Shown here piece by piece: positions 6,797 to 9,402 of a DNA stretch of 9,402 nucleotides (positions are counted from its first letter, which is position 1; each line of letters starts with the position of its first letter). The stretch spans positions 1 to 9,402 of the forward strand of contig CAVURW010000269.1 in the NCBI GenBank assembly GCA_963743595.1, in the 5' to 3' direction. The notes beneath the pieces are model-generated. The model was not told the DNA's origin and did no database searches. It saw only the letters and a list, made by a program, of their open reading frames with translations. The translations under genes and the position numbers were made by a program. The DNA is from CAVURW01 sp963743595. Lineage in GTDB: Bacteria; Verrucomicrobiota; Verrucomicrobiia; Methylacidiphilales; UBA1321.

Positions 6797-6824
6797 AGAA
6801 TAGCAACTTAACCCGCGCGGTCAA
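6797..6824 (-). promoter_or_regulatory. Candidate sigma-70-type promoter for the bamD-lptE row
   Basis: Reading the minus strand, TTGACC (6824-6819) matches five of six bases of the -35 consensus. After 16 bases comes TATTCT (6802-6797), four of six bases of the -10 consensus. The ATG at 6788 begins only eight bases after the -10 box, so a transcript from here would have a leader of almost zero length. That fits the absent Shine-Dalgarno motif, but a chance match is possible. Confidence 0.35.
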
Positions 6825-6972
6825 GCTATGGGAAAAGCCTGAGCTTTGACTCGGCTTTGCTAAAAACATGGAAAGGGATTTTGGCAGGTGGATTGAGGTC
6901 GGTAGGGACACGCAAAAGTAGATGACCAATGTCATCAACGTATTGCCTCTGCCAAATTTTATTCCCCTGAGT

Positions 6973-6997
6973 AACAAGAAGGCTCCTGCCTCGGAGC
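6973..6997 (-). terminator. Weak candidate terminator after the TPR gene
   Basis: On the minus strand GCTCC (6997-6993), a six-base loop and GGAGC (6986-6982) form a short stem, followed by CTTCTTGTT. The stem has only five pairs and the T-run is broken, so this is a weak call. It is placed correctly to stop transcription from the TPR gene before the bamD-like gene. Confidence 0.2.
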
Positions 6998-7130
6998 TGC
7001 TGCGTTTGAGGCCTCCACAAGCAGGGCGACAATTCGTGCTCAGCTCCCGCTAGCTCTTACCCTACCGATAAGGCCCGACTTCAGATGAGGGGTTGCTCCA
7101 GCGTGGTTTGTTGAATTGTGGCTACACAAA

Positions 7131-7631
7131 TTAGGGTGTTGATGGCTCGGGAGAAGGAGGTGACGTGTCATTTCCCATGGTTGGATTGTCACCCCAACCC
7201 TCGGGAGGCTCTTTTAAAATTCTCTTAACGAAGTCAAAATATCTTGGATCTTCCCCATCAAAAATCTTTTGACCTCCTCCCATAAAGGCACGAGCAAGTT
7301 CGTCTCCTGCTCTTTTTTCGTTTCCTAATTCAAATTGAGCCTGACCAAGTCGTAAATGCAAAAAGGAATTTCCAATTCCCCCACAATGCATTGCAGTGTT
7401 AAGCACTCTTATTGCAGAAACATAGTCGTGTTTTGAAACGTACATATCGCCCAAAGCACCTAGCACCCATAGAGATGCCTCCCAGCTCTCTAAAGGTTCT
7501 GGTATAAGATCTAAAGCTTGTTCAAATTTTGAGATGGCATTATTGAACTCACCCTTACCTGCGCATACATCTCCTTCTTGACGCAAAGCTTTTAGCCTTT
7601 CGTATACCTCAGGTTTAAGTTCTTTAGTCAT
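7131..7631 (-). CDS. TPR-family protein, possibly an orphan immunity-type protein
   Basis: A 166-residue soluble protein with no signal peptide. KPEVYERLKALRQEGD (6-21) leads into two TPR-like helix pairs: EFNNAISKFEQALDLIPEP (28-46) and DYVSAIRVLNTAMHCGGIGN (69-88). A third part, FLHLRLGQAQFELGN (90-104) and AGDELARAFMGGGQKIFDGEDPRYFDFVKRIL (108-139), completes the pattern. The order 'KALRQEGD ... PEP ... AMHC-GGIGN-F-HLRLGQ-QFELGN ... ARA-MG-G--IF--EDP-YF-F' matches a TPR family I recall from proteobacterial genomes, often beside Rhs/polymorphic toxin genes; the immunity role is inference. The last ~15 residues are Pro/Ser-rich. Base composition is lower in GC than nearby genes (23/60 in 7201-7260 and 22/60 in 7321-7380, against 32/60 in 8881-8940 and 41/60 in 5701-5760), which suggests transfer. 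Its start overlaps the end of a decayed frame upstream (ATGA). Confidence 0.75.
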   Translation of the reverse strand: MTKELKPEVYERLKALRQEGDVCAGKGEFNNAISKFEQALDLIPEPLESWEASLWVLGALGDMYVSKHDYVSAIRVLNTAMHCGGIGNSFLHLRLGQAQFELGNEKRAGDELARAFMGGGQKIFDGEDPRYFDFVKRILKEPPEGWGDNPTMGNDTSPPSPEPSTP

Positions 7632-7918
7632 TTATGACAATCAATTAATGGGTGCTTGAAGGTGGCGGTGGCGGCGGTGCAGGGTTTGAGTTTGACCAAG
7701 TGTTGTTCCTTTGGACCTGTTAATGCTGCTAGAGTCCAGTTCGTAACTGTTTGGATCTAACATAAAGTCTCTAACTTGTGAAGATTTCGGTCAGATACAA
7801 TGAATTGTTCCGTTCTGTCACGGCAGAATAGATATGACTCATATCTGTAGACTAGATACCAACCCATATTCCCTGAGAGTTTAGAATCTCTGTTGTTCCA
7901 TTTGCGTTCACTCGCAAT
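7628..7918 (-). pseudogene. Possible decayed gene directly upstream of the TPR gene
   Basis: On the minus strand one frame is open from 7918 to a TGA at 7630-7628, broken once by a TAG at 7759-7757. That TGA shares ATGA with the TPR start, a typical operon overlap, which is why I favour this frame. It reads in part MGWYLVYRYESYLFCRDRT (from an ATG at 7867) and, after the TAG, NWTLAALTGPKEQHLVKLKP. The other two frames also contain protein-like stretches; one ends in a run of six prolines (TAA at 7647-7645). This mixture fits a former gene with frameshifts, perhaps the toxin half of a toxin-immunity pair, but no domain is recognisable and chance is a real alternative. Confidence 0.25.
7830..7846. 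promoter_or_regulatory. 17-bp palindrome, candidate operator
   Basis: AGATATGA-C-TCATATCT is a perfect dyad with eight-base arms around one central base. A second, weaker dyad, TTCTG (7813-7817)/CAGAA (7824-7828), lies directly beside it. Such a compact palindrome suits a dimeric repressor site. It is about 200 bases before the TPR start and inside the possible decayed frame, so its target promoter is unclear. Confidence 0.25.
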
Positions 7919-7964
7919 TTACCCTGATTTGCCATTCGCTGCTGGACTTGCTAACCTCTATCGA

Positions 7965-8519
7965 TCAAATACGATTCGGTTCCGGTCGTTTGGGCGGTTC
8001 GTCTTTGTTTTGTACCGTGCAGTCGATTCCCTTCGGCGTGGCTTGAATCAACACATCGAACTTCACGCGGATGGGGGCGTTTGTGTCCGAGTTCGTTCCG
8101 ATGAACCGGCAATGCAGCGTGTTGCCCTCAATGGAAAGCACCTCGATGGCCATCTTATCGTCGAGTTCTTCTGGCAAAATTTTAGCGTCGGTCAGATCGT
8201 CTTGAATGAAGCTGTAGAGATCGTCCAACACGTAGATATTCGAGCCCGATGAGACGGCGAGATCGCACCCACCGTAATCACCCGTTTCCGTGAAATTCAG
8301 AGCGACGATGGAGTGCTCGGAATTGTAGACGCGGGAGGGATAGGTGGCCCGGTACGGCAGCATGATGTGCGAGCCATCTGTGGTGGTGATGAAGGGGACA
8401 TGGCGCTCCTCGCCACCCGGCCCCGTGATGTCTTGGTCGGTAATGGTGATCGGTTTTGCGTGGCCGTTGGAAACAACCGCGACCAAGGCAAGCGCAGTGA
8501 GGAGCAGTCGAAATTTCAT
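7965..8519 (-). CDS. Exported protein of unknown function (184 aa)
   Basis: Not recognised. The N-terminus MKFRLLLTALALVAVV is a classic signal peptide, probably cut after Gly-His-Ala (residue 21), so the protein should be periplasmic or secreted. The mature part is acidic and beta-rich (SRVYNSEHSIVALNF, NIYVLDDLYSFIQDDL, KMAIEVLSIEGNTLHCRF, IRVKFDVLIQA), with cysteines at 85, 137 and 167 and a short charged Pro-rich tail. It resembles a small beta-sandwich, but no named family is claimed. It starts 15 nt after the stop of the 218-residue exported protein, so the two are likely co-transcribed. No Shine-Dalgarno motif is visible. The stop at 7965 is followed by the gene-poor AT-rich patch. Confidence 0.75.
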   Translation of the reverse strand: MKFRLLLTALALVAVVSNGHAKPITITDQDITGPGGEERHVPFITTTDGSHIMLPYRATYPSRVYNSEHSIVALNFTETGDYGGCDLAVSSGSNIYVLDDLYSFIQDDLTDAKILPEELDDKMAIEVLSIEGNTLHCRFIGTNSDTNAPIRVKFDVLIQATPKGIDCTVQNKDEPPKRPEPNRI

Positions 8520-8534
8520 CGGCGAATGCTTAGG

Positions 8535-9191
8535 TTACCGAGGAGGCGGTGCCGATTCCGTAAAATGGACCTCCGCCGGGGGTTGAAACAGCGAGGGGTC
8601 AGCAAACCCCTGCGTGTAGGTGTCATAGATGATCGAGAGGACGACGTGATCCTTAATGCTAAACTCTGCTTTCGTCGGTAACTTGGAGATTGTTGAGAGG
8701 TAGAGGCGCACCGTTAAATCATCCAGATCGGTCTCATAAAAATCGTACGGCACACCCTGTTTTGGAGCCATGTGCGTGGGTTTAATCCCCTGTTTGGTCA
8801 TGAAATCGATCTCTTCCCCCAGGCAAAATTCCCGTAGGCGCGCGTACCGCTGAAGCATCTCCGAAGGACAGACCGGGCAATGAAATTCCAACGGCGGCAT
8901 CGTATCGATGGAGTGTGTGCCGGTGTTCGTCTTCGCGTTAAAGACCCACGTGTTTCCGGCGTTGTAGATGACCGTTTGCGACTTGGGATCCGATTGATCC
9001 ACCGAACTCATTCGCGCATGCGCAGGAGTGCACGAAGCGAATGACCATTGCGGCGAGACATTCGGTGTGCCGGAGGGCTGAGGGGACTCGCAATGAAACG
9101 TGAGCTTGATCATCGGCGTGGTGGCCTGGTCGCCAGCCCGGAGCCATCCACTGGAGAGAAGAAGGAGAAAAGCCGCGCAAAATCGGATCAT
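8535..9191 (-). CDS. Exported protein of unknown function (218 aa) with a CPVC motif
   Basis: Not recognised. MIRFCAAFLLLLSSGWLRAG is a signal peptide with probable cleavage around Ala19-Gly20. The mature part has cysteines at 34 and 54, then a CPVC pair (105-108) and Cys123. The CxxC could bind a metal or form a disulfide; a thioredoxin fold is not evident. The segment MIKLTFHCES (27-36) recalls a strand-rich start, and DDLTVRLYLSTISK plus HVVLSIIYDTYTQG (182-195) give long strands near the C-terminus. It lies downstream of the Flp pilin, separated by a hairpin, and 15 nt upstream of the second exported protein, suggesting a two-gene exported unit. Any link to the pilus is only positional. 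Confidence 0.75.
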   Translation of the reverse strand: MIRFCAAFLLLLSSGWLRAGDQATTPMIKLTFHCESPQPSGTPNVSPQWSFASCTPAHARMSSVDQSDPKSQTVIYNAGNTWVFNAKTNTGTHSIDTMPPLEFHCPVCPSEMLQRYARLREFCLGEEIDFMTKQGIKPTHMAPKQGVPYDFYETDLDDLTVRLYLSTISKLPTKAEFSIKDHVVLSIIYDTYTQGFADPSLFQPPAEVHFTESAPPPR

Positions 9192-9227
9192 GGCTCTAGT
9201 TGTAATCCGGGTGGCCCGACAGAGCTA

Positions 9228-9264
9228 GGAAAATGCGGAGCCGAGGGATGGGACCTGCGGCTCC
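9228..9264 (-). terminator. Candidate terminator after the Flp pilin gene
   Basis: On the minus strand GGAGCCG (9264-9258) pairs with CGGCTCC (9243-9237) across a 14-base loop, and GCATTTTC follows the stem. The seven-pair GC-rich stem is good but the T-run has only four bases, so termination may be partial, reducing transcription into the two exported-protein genes about 45 bases further on. Confidence 0.4.
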
Positions 9265-9289
9265 ATTTGAGTCGGGCGACGGGCTCCGA

Positions 9290-9402
9290 TTAGTGGCTGT
9301 TTTGAGCGCTAGAGAGCTGATTGTTGATCGTGCTGAACACGGAGGACACGTTACGGCCGAGCTGAATGAGAACTGCGATAGCGACTACCGAAATGAACGC
9401 GA
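9290..9402 (-). CDS. Flp/Fap-type (type IVb) pilin, C-terminal part (5' end outside window)
   Basis: The frame is open from the right edge to a TAA at 9292-9290, giving the last 36 residues. They begin AFISVVAIAVLIQLG, the second half of a hydrophobic pilin helix, followed by NVSSVFSTINNQLSSA and a short polar end. That is the usual C-terminus of Flp pilins, which total only about 50-70 residues and are exported, cut by a prepilin peptidase before the helix, and assembled by the Tad secretion machinery into adhesive pili. The cleavage site and Glu-Tyr motif are beyond the edge and cannot be checked. Tad genes, if present, must lie to the right; none are in the window. Confidence 0.8.
   Translation of the reverse strand, partial: AFISVVAIAVLIQLGRNVSSVFSTINNQLSSAQNSH

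Larger units (their letters stand above)
6789..7130. other. 342-nt stretch without a convincing gene
   Basis: This gap separates the TPR gene from the bamD-like gene. No frame has both a credible start and protein-like content: the longest, 6826-7032 on the minus strand (68 codons), and the 5' extension of the bamD frame look like chance openings. It does contain inverted repeats: TTTGGCAG (6880-6887) pairs with CTGCCAAA (6949-6956), enclosing GATGAC (6921-6926)/GTCATC (6931-6936) with a four-base loop. It may be a long leader, or the scar of an old insertion next to the AT-rich patch. The candidate promoter at 6797-6824 lies at its left end. Confidence 0.5.

Noticed and set aside
6789..6977. 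Extending the bamD-like gene to the ATG at 6977
   Set aside because: The extra 63 residues would put a good signal peptide in the middle of the protein, and the added sequence is not protein-like.
6826..7032. A 68-codon minus-strand gene in the gap
   Set aside because: No recognisable domain and no initiation signal; it overlaps the inverted repeats and the candidate promoter region.

Overview
The window looks chromosomal and bacterial, most likely from a Verrucomicrobiota member (Chthoniobacterales or a relative). This is inferred from gene content: a BamD-type TPR protein opening on a Trp-Arg-Pro-Gly motif, an LptE-like lipoprotein and a PpiD/SurA-type chaperone in one tight row, a Flp pilin, and almost no Shine-Dalgarno motifs. 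No rRNA or tRNA is present to confirm the taxonomy. Every convincing gene is on the minus strand except a transposase fragment at the left edge, so the story runs right to left.

Right end (9402 to 7965): the C-terminal end of a Flp/Fap (type IVb) pilin, a weak terminator-like hairpin, then two exported proteins of unknown function in tandem. Middle-right (7964 to 7131): an AT-richer patch holding a small TPR protein of a family I associate with polymorphic-toxin neighbourhoods. It is preceded by what looks like a decayed reading frame that still ends in an ATGA overlap with the TPR start, and by a 17-bp palindrome. A 342-nt stretch without a convincing gene follows (7130 to 6789).

Centre to left (6788 to about 282): a compact row of genes, bamD-like, lptE-like, ppiD/surA-like, TMEM14-like membrane protein, aat, CPXCG zinc-binding-type protein, a two-TM membrane protein, a class I methyltransferase and purC. 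Most junctions overlap or nearly touch (TAAATG, ATGA, TGATG, TAA-A-ATG), so much of it is probably one operon. Its first three genes serve outer-membrane biogenesis: BamD for beta-barrel insertion, LptE for lipopolysaccharide delivery, and the PpiD/SurA protein for folding of exported proteins. The later genes are housekeeping: N-degron tagging by Aat and purine synthesis by PurC.

Left edge (1 to about 282): purC is cut off after roughly 143 of about 290-300 residues. It runs into non-homologous sequence carrying 32-bp tandem repeats and, facing it, the C-terminus of an IS630/Tc1-mariner-like transposase. The simplest reading is that a transposon inserted into purC, or that there is a recombination or assembly junction here. 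This and the TPR/decayed-gene patch are the two accessory signals. I do not see a complete undescribed system.
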